DNA of 64,000 nucleotides from Polynucleobacter brandtiae. Its GTDB lineage: Bacteria > Pseudomonadota > Gammaproteobacteria > Burkholderiales > Burkholderiaceae. The notes beneath the pieces were generated by a model. That model saw nothing but the letters and a program-made list of their open reading frames with translations. It did no database searches and was not told where the DNA came from. How positions within the stretch are numbered: position 1 is the stretch's first letter; every line of letters begins with the position of its first letter. Positions 10,774 to 20,149 of the stretch are shown here, one piece after another. The stretch covers positions 62,001-126,000 of the forward strand of contig NZ_PGTX01000004.1 of assembly GCF_002797575.1 (NCBI RefSeq), written 5' to 3'. A program made the position numbers and the translations under genes.

Positions 10774-11754
10774 ATGTCCCAACTCCCCATTTCTAGCTCC
10801 ATATCCTCTATTTCTAGCCCTCCTCAGCGTCTTGTGATTGCCTCTCGCGAGAGCCGGCTTGCTATGTGGCAAGCCGAGCATGTCAGGGATTGCCTAAAAA
10901 AGCACTATCCAGAGTGCGATGTCCAGATTTTGGGTATGACCACGCGGGGTGACCAAATTTTGGATAAAGCACTCTCCAAGGTGGGTGGTAAGGGCCTCTT
11001 TGTTAAAGAGTTGGAAACAGCTTTGGAGGACGGTCGAGCCGATTTGGCGGTGCATTCCCTAAAAGACGTCCCGATGGTGATGCCTCAGGGCTTTGATTTA
11101 TCGTGCGTCATGGCACGTGAGGATGCGCGTGATGCGTTTGTATCGAACGACTATGCAAGCCTAGAGGATCTGCCCCAGGGTGCCATTGTTGGAACCTCTA
11201 GCCTGCGTCGTGAATCTGTGTTGAGAGCACAATTTCCGCATTTGGAGATTCATCCTTTACGGGGTAACTTGGATACCCGCATGGGTAAGCTGGATCGTGG
11301 CGAGTACCAGGCCATCATTTTGGCAGCTGCGGGTCTAAAGCGCCTAGGGCTTGAGGCACGTATTCGAGCGCTATTACCAATTGATCCCTACACGCCAGCA
11401 GCTGGGCAGGGCGCTTTGGGTATTGAAACCCTCAGTAAACACCCGAATATTAAAGAGTGGCTTGCTCCCTTAAGTAATTTACCAACCTTGTATGCAGTGA
11501 CCGCTGAGCGAATGGTCTCCCGTCAATTGGGGGGCTCTTGTGAAGTACCTTTAGCGGCTTATGCTGTTTGGAGCGAAGATCAAATGCAGATTCGCTCATT
11601 TGTCGCTAGCGTTGATGGTAAGGCGATCTGTTTGGCTAGCGCCCAAGGATCCGTCAGAAGCTTGGCAGAAGCAGAGGCCCTAGGTCTTGCAGTAGCACAG
11701 GATTTAATTTTGCAAGGCGCAGCAAGTTTATTGCCAAACGGTTTGCCTCAGTAG
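10774..11754 (+). CDS. hemC: Porphobilinogen deaminase (hydroxymethylbilane synthase)
   Basis: Polymerises four porphobilinogens into hydroxymethylbilane for haem synthesis. The 326-residue protein has an N-terminal extension of about 17 Ser/Pro-rich residues before [16 protein letters not shown]. The catalytic aspartate is in HSLKDVP (Asp98). Arginine-rich substrate loops TSSLRRE and [11 protein letters not shown] are present, and the dipyrromethane cofactor cysteine is Cys256 in GGSCEVPL. It is followed after 24 bp by hemD, so the two form a haem operon. If the first Ser-rich residues are untranslated, the start would move to a later codon, but no later ATG precedes the core. Confidence 0.95.
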   Translation: MSQLPISSSISSISSPPQRLVIASRESRLAMWQAEHVRDCLKKHYPECDVQILGMTTRGDQILDKALSKVGGKGLFVKELETALEDGRADLAVHSLKDVPMVMPQGFDLSCVMAREDARDAFVSNDYASLEDLPQGAIVGTSSLRRESVLRAQFPHLEIHPLRGNLDTRMGKLDRGEYQAIILAAAGLKRLGLEARIRALLPIDPYTPAAGQGALGIETLSKHPNIKEWLAPLSNLPTLYAVTAERMVSRQLGGSCEVPLAAYAVWSEDQMQIRSFVASVDGKAICLASAQGSVRSLAEAEALGLAVAQDLILQGAASLLPNGLPQ

Positions 11755-11778
11755 ATAACAAATCAAAGCACCAGATCG

Positions 11779-12591
11779 ATGAGCATTAAGACCATTGTGA
11801 TTACGCGCCCTAGCGGGCAAGCACAGCAGCTGTCAGTGTTGCTTTACAAATGTTTGCAAAAGAGCCCTGCTAGCCAAGCAAAGCCTCCGGAAATCATTTC
11901 ACTGCCATTACTCACCATTCTTCCAGCGAAGGGGAGTGCATTGGCCCAAGATATTGCAACATCATTACATATGGCCGATTTAGCAATTTTTGTTAGCCCG
12001 AATGCAATTGAATGCACGATGCGTTTGTTAGAATGTTCTTGGCAAGAGCTCACTAACAGCCCCGTTCCTATTGGGGTAATGGGCGGTGGTAGCTTAACTG
12101 CTTTAAGTAGTTATGGCATTGGTAGTGAGAGCGCCCCAACTAGGCTACTTTATCCCCAAGATAGTACTGAGTGGGACTCTGAGGGTCTTTGGAAGGCACT
12201 GCAAAAACTGCAATGGGATTGGCCTACAAAGCGAGTGGTGATATTGAAGGGCGAGGGCGGTCGTGATTGGCTAGCCAATACGCTCAAAGTAGCTGGAGCA
12301 CACTTAGATTTGATTTCGGTGTACAGCCGCATTCCGCTGGATTTAGAAAGCCCTATTTGGGGCGACATCCGAAAAATAGACTTTGCTCAATCTCTTTGGT
12401 TGCTAACTTCCTCGGAAGCTGCGCGCCACCTGGGGCGTGCTCAGTTATCACTTAATCTTAGTGTCGCATTGTGTTCACACCCGAATATTGCAGATGCAGC
12501 GAGACAAATTGGCTTTAGAGAAATTATTGTTTGTGAGTCTGGCGACGACGCTTTAGTCAAAGCAAGTCAAGATTGGCTTGAGCGGCAATAG
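11779..12591 (+). CDS. hemD: Uroporphyrinogen-III synthase
   Basis: Closes and inverts hydroxymethylbilane to uroporphyrinogen III. The 270-residue product is poorly conserved like all HemD proteins, but shows ITRPSGQAQQL at the start, ADLAIFVSPNAIE near residue 72, a GEGGRDWLANTL segment and LLTSSEAARHL near residue 210. These are characteristic positions of the two-lobed fold. Placement 24 bp after hemC supports the call. The hemX and hemY genes often found after hemD are absent; the next gene, ubiC, converges after a 9-bp gap. Confidence 0.9.
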   Translation: MSIKTIVITRPSGQAQQLSVLLYKCLQKSPASQAKPPEIISLPLLTILPAKGSALAQDIATSLHMADLAIFVSPNAIECTMRLLECSWQELTNSPVPIGVMGGGSLTALSSYGIGSESAPTRLLYPQDSTEWDSEGLWKALQKLQWDWPTKRVVILKGEGGRDWLANTLKVAGAHLDLISVYSRIPLDLESPIWGDIRKIDFAQSLWLLTSSEAARHLGRAQLSLNLSVALCSHPNIADAARQIGFREIIVCESGDDALVKASQDWLERQ

Positions 12592-12600
12592 CCTAATTAC

Positions 12601-13164
12601 TTAACAACTGAGAAGTGAGGAAAAAAAGATTTCGCTCACTAGAAGCGGCTTGCCTTTCAGGTGATACAGAGTGCGTCTTCCCCAGGCGACGCTAGGTAGG
12701 CTCTCATAACGCTGCAAACATGTTTTCCATAGAGCGCTGCGCTGATCAAGGCGCGCAATTTCTCGCATAGGCTTTGCCTTGGAATGGGTGCGGGATTTTG
12801 CAAATAAGACGGCCCCTAAGGGCTTGCAACCTAAGCGCAGAACCTGGTGGTTACTACCGCTAGAGCTTGAACTGGGAATGATGCTGCGTGCCATTACCAA
12901 TGGAATATTGTTTGCGCACAGCAACACTTCTCGAACCCGACAGCGCTGGATCTTTAAATGAAAATAGCGACTTTCGTCGCTATTGAGGTTTTGTCGGCAG
13001 TCTCGTAAAACTACTACCTCTAGTTTTTGACCAATGACGGATTCAATTTTTTGAGTTAAAGAACCGGTATCACTGAGCCAAGACTGCCACTTGCGTGGCG
13101 CTTGATGCAGTTCACCGGAATCGACTCGATTCCATGAAGAACGGAGACGACGACGGTGAGCCAT
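12601..13164 (-). CDS. ubiC: Chorismate lyase
   Basis: Removes pyruvate from chorismate to give 4-hydroxybenzoate, the first committed step of ubiquinone synthesis. The 187-residue product shows the UbiC features VREVLLCANN, PLVMARSIIP, the LGxxPLGAVLF strand and the C-terminal WGRRTLYHLKGKPLLVSEIFF. Residues 118-122 are a serine run not expected in the fold, probably a loop insertion. The gene starts 2 bp after the rhlE stop and so is likely translated from the rhlE transcript. It converges with hemD. Confidence 0.85.
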   Translation of the reverse strand: MAHRRRLRSSWNRVDSGELHQAPRKWQSWLSDTGSLTQKIESVIGQKLEVVVLRDCRQNLNSDESRYFHLKIQRCRVREVLLCANNIPLVMARSIIPSSSSSGSNHQVLRLGCKPLGAVLFAKSRTHSKAKPMREIARLDQRSALWKTCLQRYESLPSVAWGRRTLYHLKGKPLLVSEIFFSSLLSC

Positions 13165-13166
13165 AT

Positions 13167-14777
13167 TTAGTTGCCGCTAAAGCTACGACGTTGACCGCCA
13201 GTTTTGGGTTTAGCAAAACGAGGACCAGCTGAGGGACGTGAATCACCAGATGGGCGTGAGTCGCTAGAGCGGCTGCCAGTACTTGGACGCGAGTCTGCAG
13301 AGCGTGCAGGACGTGAATCAGCAAAGCGATTGCCAGGACGCGAGTCACCGGATGGGCGTGAGTCACTTGAAGGACGTGAGTCGCCAGACGAGCGAGATTC
13401 AAAATGATTGCCAGAGCGGTTCCCACCAGCATTACCACCACCAGAGCGAGACTCGGAACGAGCGCCTGAACCGTAGCCACCACCAGAGCGACCACCACCA
13501 CCGGAACGACCACCACCAGAGCGACCACCACCTGGACGACCACCACCACCGCCACCACCAAAGCTAGGCTTGGCTTGTGGCTCAAGACCGGCAATAACAG
13601 AGGCAACGATATCTTGCTGTGTGAAGCGCTCGATATTGCGAATCTTTGCGCGATCACGATGCTCAACTAGGGTAATTGCTACGCCGTTACGACCAGCACG
13701 TCCAGTTCTACCAATACGGTGTGTGTAATCTTCTGGCTTCATAGGTAAGCCAAAGTTAATCACATGACTAATGCGGGGTACATCGATACCGCGCGCAGCG
13801 ACATCAGTAGCAACCAAAATCTTCGTGTGACCTTTGCGAAGTGACTCAAGGCGACGCATACGCACAGCTTGGGGCATTGCACCATGAAGTGCGGTAGCTT
13901 CGTAACCATTGGCACGTAAGGTATCAGCAATTTTTTCACTTTCGATCTGGGTGCTAGCAAATACAACAGCTTGATCTAAAGAGGCATCAGCCAAAATATG
14001 CTCGAGCAATTTATGCTTGTGTGAAACACTGTCAGCCCAGTGAAGCTTCTGTTCAATGTTGGCGTGTTTTTCACCAGCATGAGCAAGCTCAATACGTTTT
14101 GCGTTAGTGGTCAACTCATTGGCCAAAGACATAATCTTTGGTGCAAAAGTAGCAGAGAACATCAAGGTTTGCGTGCGGGCAACACAACGCTTATCAATTG
14201 CTTCTAGATCATCTGCAAATCCCATGTCTAACATACGATCCGCTTCATCGATCACAAGTTGCTTCACATCATCCAAGCGAATGGCTTTGCTATCAGTTAA
14301 GTCAAGTAAGCGACCTGGTGTTGCAACTACTAACAAGGCGCCTTTCAATGCTTGGATCTGCTTGCCGTAAGGCATGCCACCCATGACTGTTGCTATGCGA
14401 ATACCCTTCATTCCACGAACTAAGTTCACTGCATCTGCAGAAACCTGTTGCGCTAATTCACGGGTAGGGCAGAGTACTAATACTTTAGGCTGAGCACGAC
14501 CTGGAACAGGTGAGTTACTAGGGTTGTCTTCAATCAATTGATTAATTAAAGGTAATAAAAAGGCGGCTGTTTTACCGCTACCAGTTTGACTGCTGACTAA
14601 TAAATCACCACCTGCCAAAGCCGCAGGAATAACCTGAGCCTGTACTTCGGTAGCTTGGGTATAACCCAATTCAGCAATGTTTTTAAGGAGTGATGGCGCG
14701 AGCGCGAAAGACTGGAATTCGGTTCCAGTCGGCTTTGAGTCCTTGGACTCGTGATTCGTTTCTTGAGAAAAAGTCAT
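13167..14777 (-). CDS. rhlE: DEAD-box RNA helicase, RhlE type, with repeat-rich C-terminus
   Basis: An ATP-dependent RNA helicase of the RhlE group, used in ribosome assembly and RNA turnover, often at low temperature. The core (about residues 20-385) shows the Q motif, Walker A QTGSGKT, PTRELA, DEAD within VIDEADRMLD, SAT, and HRIGRTGRAGR. After residue 400 come glycine/arginine repeats (GGGRSGGGG) and then a chain of DSRPS/DSRPG units, a disordered RNA-binding tail. I placed the start at ATG 14777 (MTFSQETN); an ATG four codons upstream lies inside a hairpin. The tail DNA is an obvious low-complexity repeat. The ubiC gene follows after 2 bp. Confidence 0.92.
   Translation of the reverse strand: MTFSQETNHESKDSKPTGTEFQSFALAPSLLKNIAELGYTQATEVQAQVIPAALAGGDLLVSSQTGSGKTAAFLLPLINQLIEDNPSNSPVPGRAQPKVLVLCPTRELAQQVSADAVNLVRGMKGIRIATVMGGMPYGKQIQALKGALLVVATPGRLLDLTDSKAIRLDDVKQLVIDEADRMLDMGFADDLEAIDKRCVARTQTLMFSATFAPKIMSLANELTTNAKRIELAHAGEKHANIEQKLHWADSVSHKHKLLEHILADASLDQAVVFASTQIESEKIADTLRANGYEATALHGAMPQAVRMRRLESLRKGHTKILVATDVAARGIDVPRISHVINFGLPMKPEDYTHRIGRTGRAGRNGVAITLVEHRDRAKIRNIERFTQQDIVASVIAGLEPQAKPSFGGGGGGGRPGGGRSGGGRSGGGGRSGGGYGSGARSESRSGGGNAGGNRSGNHFESRSSGDSRPSSDSRPSGDSRPGNRFADSRPARSADSRPSTGSRSSDSRPSGDSRPSAGPRFAKPKTGGQRRSFSGN
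13200..13420 (-). repeat. Degenerate tandem repeats encoding DSRPS/G units of RhlE
   Basis: Roughly 12-24 bp units encoding Asp-Ser-Arg-Pro plus Ser or Gly recur nine or so times in the 3' end of rhlE; a glycine/arginine-coding repeat lies next to it (about 13430-13560). Such units can change number by slippage or recombination. The long open frames on the other strand here are shadows of the repeat. Confidence 0.75.
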
Positions 14778-14786
14778 GCTATTACA

Positions 14787-14804
14787 CATCCCCTTTAGGG
14801 GATG
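14787..14804 (-). promoter_or_regulatory. Hairpin over the Shine-Dalgarno of rhlE
   Basis: A perfect 7-bp stem, CATCCCC against GGGGATG, around a 4-nt loop. On the minus strand the 3' arm contains AGGGGAT, the only purine-rich ribosome-binding candidate for rhlE, 10-15 nt before ATG 14777. Pairing would hide it. A temperature- or helicase-dependent switch is an inference. Confidence 0.5.
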
Positions 14805-15009
14805 TCTCCGTGTATACACTCTTGTTTTTTTTGAGTGTGATGGTCAAAGGCATCGACCATCAGACAGGCGGCAGCGTTGTTGTGTTTATGACTTCTAAAC
14901 TAATCGCTGAAATATAGCTGGGGGGCGATGAATCAAATTGCTTAAAAAAGCCCCTAAGTATGACATTGATATTGCTTAATAGCAAGGGTTTCCCCTTGAA
15001 CTATTTTAA

Positions 15010-16413
15010 TTAGCGTAGCCAGCGAAGTAGACGCTCAACACCTTTTCCATAGGGTGGCCTTGCCAATCGAGTGCCCCGTAGGAAGGATAGCCCGAAGAAA
15101 CCGCGCACCTGAAGAATCGACTTTCGATGACTGAAGGTGTCAAAACCTGCTTTGCCATGATAAGCACCCATACCACTGGCGCCAACGCCTCCAAAGGGAA
15201 GGTCTTCCACTGCAACGTGAAGTAAGGTGTCGTTAATCGTGACTCCACCAGAGCGTGTTTCATGAATTACGCGCTGCATTGTTTTGCGATCCTGACCAAA
15301 CCAATAAAGGGCTAATGGTTTGGGCTTACTGTTGACGTAGTGGATAGCGGCAGTATCGTCCTCAACGGTGACTATTGGAAGAATAGGCCCGAAGATTTCC
15401 TCCTGCATGATGAGCGCATCTGCTGGCACATTCATTAATACAAGTGGCGTGAAATAGTTTGGGATGTTCTCATGCAGTGGTAGTAGTGGAGTAACTTGAG
15501 CACCACGTTCTACCGCATCTTTTGCCAACAGCTGCCAACGAGCAAGTTGCGTTGAATCAATCGCGCTAGTGAACTCCTCCACATTAGAAAACTGTTCTCG
15601 AGCGGCACTTTGTAGCTCTGCAACAAAAGCAGTACATTGACTTTGATGAATTAAAACGTAATCTGGTGCAATACAGGTTTGACCGCCATTAATCAGTTTT
15701 CCGTAAATGATGCTTTTGGCAGCGTCTGGAAGATTGGCTGAGAGATCGATCATCGCAGGCGATTTACCGCCTAGCTCGAGTGTGATGGGGGTTAAGTGAT
15801 TGGCTGCAGCGCGCATCACTTTCTTGCCGGTATTTTCCGAGCCAGTAAAAAAGAGATGATCAAAGGCAAGTGCAGCAAATGATTCGGCAATGTCTACGCC
15901 ACCAGTAGTTACGCAAAATTCACTTGGGTGAAAATACTCTTGAATAAGGCTCGCCAAATAACCGGATGTACGCAAACTTCTTTCAGAGGGTTTTAGCCAA
16001 ACTCTATTACCAGCTGCAAGTGCTGCAATGGCCGGAACAAGCGCTAATTGAACTGGGTAGTTCCAGGGACTCATGATGCCCACTACACCCAGAGATTGCA
16101 TTTCAGTCCAAGCCTGGGATGAGCCTAAGAAGCTGGGTGTATCTACCAAGCTGGGCTTCATCCACTCTTTAAGATGTTTGCGAGCATGCTTGCAGGCTTG
16201 ATAAATCATTTGAAATTCAGCCAGCCTTGTTTCAATTGGATTACGAACTCCAAAATCTGCTTCTAAAGCCTTACAAATTCTTTCCTCATTGGCTGCCACC
16301 AGCTTCTCAATACGGCCAATTCTCTCTAGTCGAACCTCTAGGGTGGGATTGGGGTCAGCAGCATAAGCCGCTTTAATTTCTTCTAATTGGAGCGTAAGGC
16401 GATTGACTGTCAT
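15010..16413 (-). CDS. Aldehyde dehydrogenase, coniferyl-aldehyde type
   Basis: An NAD(P)-dependent aldehyde dehydrogenase of the class 3 / coniferyl aldehyde dehydrogenase group, oxidising aromatic or medium-chain aldehydes. The 467-residue product shows MSPWNYPVQLALVPAIAALAAGN, FTGSENTGKKVM (cofactor), the catalytic glutamate region LELGGKSP and the nucleophile cysteine in NGGQTCIAPDY. The C-terminus has a short hydrophobic and basic stretch that may touch the membrane. The start is ATG 16413; an upstream TTG at 16437 has no ribosome-binding site. It is divergent from msrA. The exact aldehyde cannot be told from sequence. Confidence 0.85.
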   Translation of the reverse strand: MTVNRLTLQLEEIKAAYAADPNPTLEVRLERIGRIEKLVAANEERICKALEADFGVRNPIETRLAEFQMIYQACKHARKHLKEWMKPSLVDTPSFLGSSQAWTEMQSLGVVGIMSPWNYPVQLALVPAIAALAAGNRVWLKPSERSLRTSGYLASLIQEYFHPSEFCVTTGGVDIAESFAALAFDHLFFTGSENTGKKVMRAAANHLTPITLELGGKSPAMIDLSANLPDAAKSIIYGKLINGGQTCIAPDYVLIHQSQCTAFVAELQSAAREQFSNVEEFTSAIDSTQLARWQLLAKDAVERGAQVTPLLPLHENIPNYFTPLVLMNVPADALIMQEEIFGPILPIVTVEDDTAAIHYVNSKPKPLALYWFGQDRKTMQRVIHETRSGGVTINDTLLHVAVEDLPFGGVGASGMGAYHGKAGFDTFSHRKSILQVRGFFGLSFLRGTRLARPPYGKGVERLLRWLR

Positions 16414-16466
16414 GGGAATAAGATAGGCGGCAAGCAAATGATTGAATAAGGTATTAGGATAAAGGC

Positions 16467-17039
16467 ATGAACACTATTAACGAAGAAAACTTAGCAACTA
16501 TTGAGCGTGCCACCTTAGGAGGAGGCTGTTTCTGGTGTCTTGAGGCTGTTTATCAGCAAATTACCGGTGTAAGCGCAGTGATTTCAGGCTACGCAGGTGG
16601 CCCTCGCCCCAATCCGGATTATGAGTCTGTTTGTTCAGGCACAACCGGCCATGCAGAAATTGTGGACATCTATTTTGATGCTAGTGTGATCACGTATCGC
16701 GACCTATTGGAAGTGCTGTTTGTGATTCATGATCCGACTACACTGAACTATCAGGGTAATGACCATGGCACCCAATATCGCTCGGTCATCTTTACGCATA
16801 GCCAGGCTCAAAATAAGACTGCGCATGAGGTGGTGAAAGAATTAGTGGATGCGAAAATCTACTCCAATCCAATCGTGACAGAAATTGCTGATGCACCAGT
16901 GATTTATCCGGCCGAAGATTACCATCAAGATTACTTCCGTCAGCACTCTGGGCAGGGTTATTGCATGGCAGTAGTAGCGCCTAAGCTAGCCAAATTTAGG
17001 GCGAAGTTTAGATCTTTGTTAGCTGTAGGCTTTCAATAA
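16467..17039 (+). CDS. msrA: Peptide-methionine (S)-S-oxide reductase
   Basis: Repairs oxidised methionine in proteins using thioredoxin. The 190-residue product has the catalytic GCFWC motif with nucleophile Cys21, the GYAGG substrate loop, the TGHAEI strand, HDPTTLNYQGNDHGTQYRS, and a C-terminal resolving-cysteine candidate in GQGYCM. It is a single-domain MsrA without a fused MsrB. Thioredoxin reductase (trxB) is further along in the window and could supply reducing power, but there is no operon link. Confidence 0.95.
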   Translation: MNTINEENLATIERATLGGGCFWCLEAVYQQITGVSAVISGYAGGPRPNPDYESVCSGTTGHAEIVDIYFDASVITYRDLLEVLFVIHDPTTLNYQGNDHGTQYRSVIFTHSQAQNKTAHEVVKELVDAKIYSNPIVTEIADAPVIYPAEDYHQDYFRQHSGQGYCMAVVAPKLAKFRAKFRSLLAVGFQ

Positions 17040-17066
17040 GACGCAATGAGATAGTCGGTGGTCGAT

Positions 17067-17702
17067 TTAGGGAGCTAACCGGGTAATGCACCAGTTATTA
17101 CCCTCTAGTTGATAGTGAATGCGATCGTGCAACCGTGATGGGCGGCCTTGCCAAAATTCAATTTCGGTTGGGCGCAATCGATACCCTCCCCAATGCTCTG
17201 GGCGCGGAGGCGCATTTCCAAACTTCGCGCCAAAATCTTTTTCAGCCTGCTCTAAAAATTCCCGGTTTGGGATTGCAGTACTTTGTGGGGAAGCCCATGC
17301 GCCAATTCGGGAGGCCGCTGGACGAGAGTGATAGTAATCATCACTTTCAGATGCAGTGATTTTTTCAGTCGAGCCCTTGATTCGTATTTGACGCTCAAGT
17401 TCATGCCAGTGAAATAGTAGTGCTGACTGGGGCCGAATTGCCAGCTCACGACCCTTTTGACTGTCGTAATTGGTAAAAAAGGTAAAGCCACTCTGGTCTG
17501 CGCCTTTTAGTAAGACAATACGAGCTGAAGGATTCCCGGCCTGATCAGCAGTCGCCAAGGTCATAGAGTTCGGTTCAGGACACTCTGCTTTTGTAGCCTG
17601 ATCAAACCATACTTGAAATAAAGCTAGCGGATTGACTGGAACTTCAGTTTCTAAGAGCTGACCAAAGGTATAGTTTTTACGAAGTTGAGCAATGGGATCC
17701 AT
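17067..17702 (-). CDS. pdxH: Pyridoxamine 5'-phosphate oxidase
   Basis: An FMN enzyme that makes pyridoxal 5'-phosphate from the pyridoxine or pyridoxamine phosphate. The 211-residue length matches E. coli PdxH (218). Visible motifs are [11 protein letters not shown] at the start, [21 protein letters not shown] for FMN binding, [22 protein letters not shown], and the C-terminal [24 protein letters not shown] signature. The ATG at 17702 is preferred over a TTG at 17738 that would overlap the tcdA start. Divergent from tcdA with a 22-bp gap. Confidence 0.96.
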   Translation of the reverse strand: MDPIAQLRKNYTFGQLLETEVPVNPLALFQVWFDQATKAECPEPNSMTLATADQAGNPSARIVLLKGADQSGFTFFTNYDSQKGRELAIRPQSALLFHWHELERQIRIKGSTEKITASESDDYYHSRPAASRIGAWASPQSTAIPNREFLEQAEKDFGAKFGNAPPRPEHWGGYRLRPTEIEFWQGRPSRLHDRIHYQLEGNNWCITRLAP

Positions 17703-17724
17703 TTTTAAAGTATATAGAGAAGCT

Positions 17725-18522
17725 ATGGCAGAAGACAAGTTGGAGGCAACTGAGGTGTTGGCTAATGAGGTTAGCGCAGATGATCGTCGCTTTGGAGGGG
17801 TGGCTCGCCTCTATGGCCCTGAGCTGCGTGAACGATTTCGCAAGGCGACTGTGGTTGTGGCTGGATTAGGAGGTGTTGGCTCTTGGGCTGCTGAAGCCTT
17901 GGCTAGAACCGCTATCGGCCATCTTGTCTTAGTCGATTTTGATCACATTTCTCAGAGCAATACCAATCGCCAATTACATGCGCTTGAGGGGGAGTTTGGT
18001 AAGGCTAAGGTGCAGGCTATGGCTGAGCGGATACGGCAGATTAATCCTGAAATCACACTGACTATCTGCGATACATTTTTAGAGCCACAAAATTTAGAGG
18101 AGTGGATTCCTCAAGAGGCCCTAGTTTTGGATGCGACCGATTCGGTGCTGACTAAAATTGCTTTAGCAGTTTGGGCCACTCAAAATCATCGTGCATTAGT
18201 GATGTGTGGGGCCGCGGGCGGAAAATCGGATCCCACCTCTGTTCGTTGCGATGATCTGTCTCGAACCGAGCAAGATGCTTTACTTGCAAAGGTGCGCCAA
18301 GGACTTAGACAAGATCATGGCTTTTCCAGAAATTTAAGGAGCAAGATGGGCATTCGTGCTGTGTATTCACATGAGCCAAGAGCCGGCGTAGCTAGTGGCG
18401 GCTTAGCCTGCTCAGGCTATGGATCTACCGTTATGGTAACGGCAGCCTGCGGCTTAGCCGCCGCCGCAGAAATCCTCAATCTGATCTCGATTCAGTCAGT
18501 AGTCTCAGCAGAATCTACCTAA
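17725..18522 (+). CDS. tcdA: tRNA threonylcarbamoyladenosine dehydratase
   Basis: TcdA (CsdL) uses ATP to cyclise t6A37 of ANN-reading tRNAs to ct6A. It belongs to the ThiF/MoeB/E1 superfamily. The 265-residue product shows [13 protein letters not shown], the nucleotide loop [30 protein letters not shown], and a [11 protein letters not shown] segment. The ATG at 17725 follows AGAGAAG. An ATG 33 bp upstream would overlap pdxH and lacks such a site. No csdA/csdE partner is adjacent. Confidence 0.9.
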   Translation: MAEDKLEATEVLANEVSADDRRFGGVARLYGPELRERFRKATVVVAGLGGVGSWAAEALARTAIGHLVLVDFDHISQSNTNRQLHALEGEFGKAKVQAMAERIRQINPEITLTICDTFLEPQNLEEWIPQEALVLDATDSVLTKIALAVWATQNHRALVMCGAAGGKSDPTSVRCDDLSRTEQDALLAKVRQGLRQDHGFSRNLRSKMGIRAVYSHEPRAGVASGGLACSGYGSTVMVTAACGLAAAAEILNLISIQSVVSAEST

Positions 18523-18715
18523 ATCTAGCTAAACCCTTAAGGGCAATCCCTGTAGGAAATTACGTATTCTTTAGTAATCTGTTGGGTGTTTAAAAATGCC
18601 TAACCTTTGATTTAAATAACCATTTTTGTTTTGTAAGAATCATATTTATTTATTTAGTAGTTTTAGATAAATTACCCCTCTAGTAGAGATCAGAACTCCT
18701 GCCTAGACCTTGCTT

Positions 18716-18734
18716 CGTTGGTGACTTGCCAACG
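18716..18734 (+). promoter_or_regulatory. Leader hairpin upstream of the permease-ald pair
   Basis: CGTTGG and CCAACG form a perfect 6-bp stem with a 7-nt loop, ending 8 nt before the Shine-Dalgarno AAAGGGGG (18743-18750) of the permease gene. There is no T-run, so it is not a simple terminator. A regulatory role is inference only. Confidence 0.35.
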
Positions 18735-18756
18735 ACAAACTGAAAGGGGGTCTGTT

Positions 18757-20139
18757 TTGCAGACTGAACATACTAGTTTAAAGCGTCACCTCAAGGTGCG
18801 ACATATTCGTTTGATGGCTTTAGGATCAACGATTGGTGTCGGACTATTTCTTGGTTCTGCAAGTGCAATCAAAATCGCTGGGCCTTCTATTCTGCTGGGA
18901 TATCTACTGGCGGGCATCGTCGCTTTTATTGTGCTGCGCACTTTAGGTGAAATGGCAGTCCATGAGCCTGTAGCAGGATCATTTGCAGCCTATGCCAATA
19001 CCTATGTGGGTCCTCTGGCTGGCTATATGGTCGGCTGGGGTTATTGGACTTACTGGATCGTCGTGGGTGTTGCTGAGGTCACAGCAGTGGGTATTTACAT
19101 GGGGATTTGGTTTCCAGATACGCCGCAGTGGATTTGGGCACTATCGTCGATTCTGATGATGGGTCTGATTAATTTGATTGCAGTAAAAGTCTTTGGTGAA
19201 TTTGAGTTCTGGTTCGCCTTGATCAAAGTCGTGGCGATTATTGCGATGATTGCATTAGGCTGCTCTGTGATTTTTTTTGGCTTTACGAATGACTGGAACC
19301 CCATTGGATTAAGTAATCTCTGGATTCATGGTGGCTTTTTCCCAAATGGTATTAGCGGTATGCTGCTCTCGCTGCAGATGGTCTTATTTGCTTATGTCGG
19401 CATTGAGATGATTGGCTTGTCTGCCGGTGAGGCTGAGAACCCACGTAAAACCATACCTATGGCAATTGATTCATTGGCCTGGCGTATTTTAATTTTTTAT
19501 ATGGGTGCAATTTTCGTGATTCTGGCGATATTCCCTTGGAATGAAGTGGGTCAGCAGGGCAGTCCTTTTGTAGTGATGTTTGAACGCATTGGCTTGCGTG
19601 AGGCTGCAGGCATGATTAACTTTGTGGTGATTACTGCAGCGCTGTCTTCCTGTAATGCCGGCATTTTTAGTGGTGGACGCTTGTTATATGCCTTATCGGT
19701 GAATGGGTATGCTCCATCTCCCTTTGCGACGTTATCCAAGTACGGCGTTCCTCATCGAGCAGTGATGGCAACAGTAGCTGTGTGTATGTCCGGAGTCGTA
19801 CTCAATTACTTTGTACCTGATAAGGCATTTCAGTATGTCATGGCCGCAGTGACGTTTATCGGCCTGATGGTGTGGATTTCTATATTGATTACCCAGATTC
19901 AATTTCGTCGCTCTTTGACAAAAAACCAGGTAGCTGAGTTAGCTTATCGCACCCCTTGGTGGCCGTATTCCTCATGGTTCGCATTGGCATTTATTGCTTT
20001 AGTAGTAGTGCTGATGGGCTTTCATGAGGATGCCAGGATGGCTTTGATATTAGGGCCTTGCTTAATGGGCCTGTATCTCGTCATGTTCTACCTAGTGGGC
20101 TTGCATCACAAAACCAAACTCAATCGTGACTTTAAATAA
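18757..20139 (+). CDS. Amino-acid permease, APC/AAT family
   Basis: A proton-coupled amino-acid importer with about 12 membrane helices. The 461-residue product opens with LKRHLKVRHIRLMALGSTIGVGLFLGSASAI, the standard N-terminus of the CycA/ProY/AnsP group, and has GEMAVHEPVAGSFAAYA in helix 3 and IEMIGLSAGEAENPRKTIP after helix 6. The start is a TTG at 18757, six nt after AAAGGGGG; GTG 18721 lacks a site. The alanine dehydrogenase gene follows after 10 bp, so the likely cargo is alanine, or glycine and D-alanine as for CycA. This is inferred from context, not from residues. Confidence 0.88.
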   Translation: MQTEHTSLKRHLKVRHIRLMALGSTIGVGLFLGSASAIKIAGPSILLGYLLAGIVAFIVLRTLGEMAVHEPVAGSFAAYANTYVGPLAGYMVGWGYWTYWIVVGVAEVTAVGIYMGIWFPDTPQWIWALSSILMMGLINLIAVKVFGEFEFWFALIKVVAIIAMIALGCSVIFFGFTNDWNPIGLSNLWIHGGFFPNGISGMLLSLQMVLFAYVGIEMIGLSAGEAENPRKTIPMAIDSLAWRILIFYMGAIFVILAIFPWNEVGQQGSPFVVMFERIGLREAAGMINFVVITAALSSCNAGIFSGGRLLYALSVNGYAPSPFATLSKYGVPHRAVMATVAVCMSGVVLNYFVPDKAFQYVMAAVTFIGLMVWISILITQIQFRRSLTKNQVAELAYRTPWWPYSSWFALAFIALVVVLMGFHEDARMALILGPCLMGLYLVMFYLVGLHHKTKLNRDFK

Positions 20140-20149
20140 GGAGATAGCA

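Noticed and set aside
13112-13666. Long open frames antisense and out of frame over the rhlE tail
   Set aside because: They arise from low-complexity repeats (Val/Ala/Leu or His/Gln runs) and lack ribosome-binding sites.
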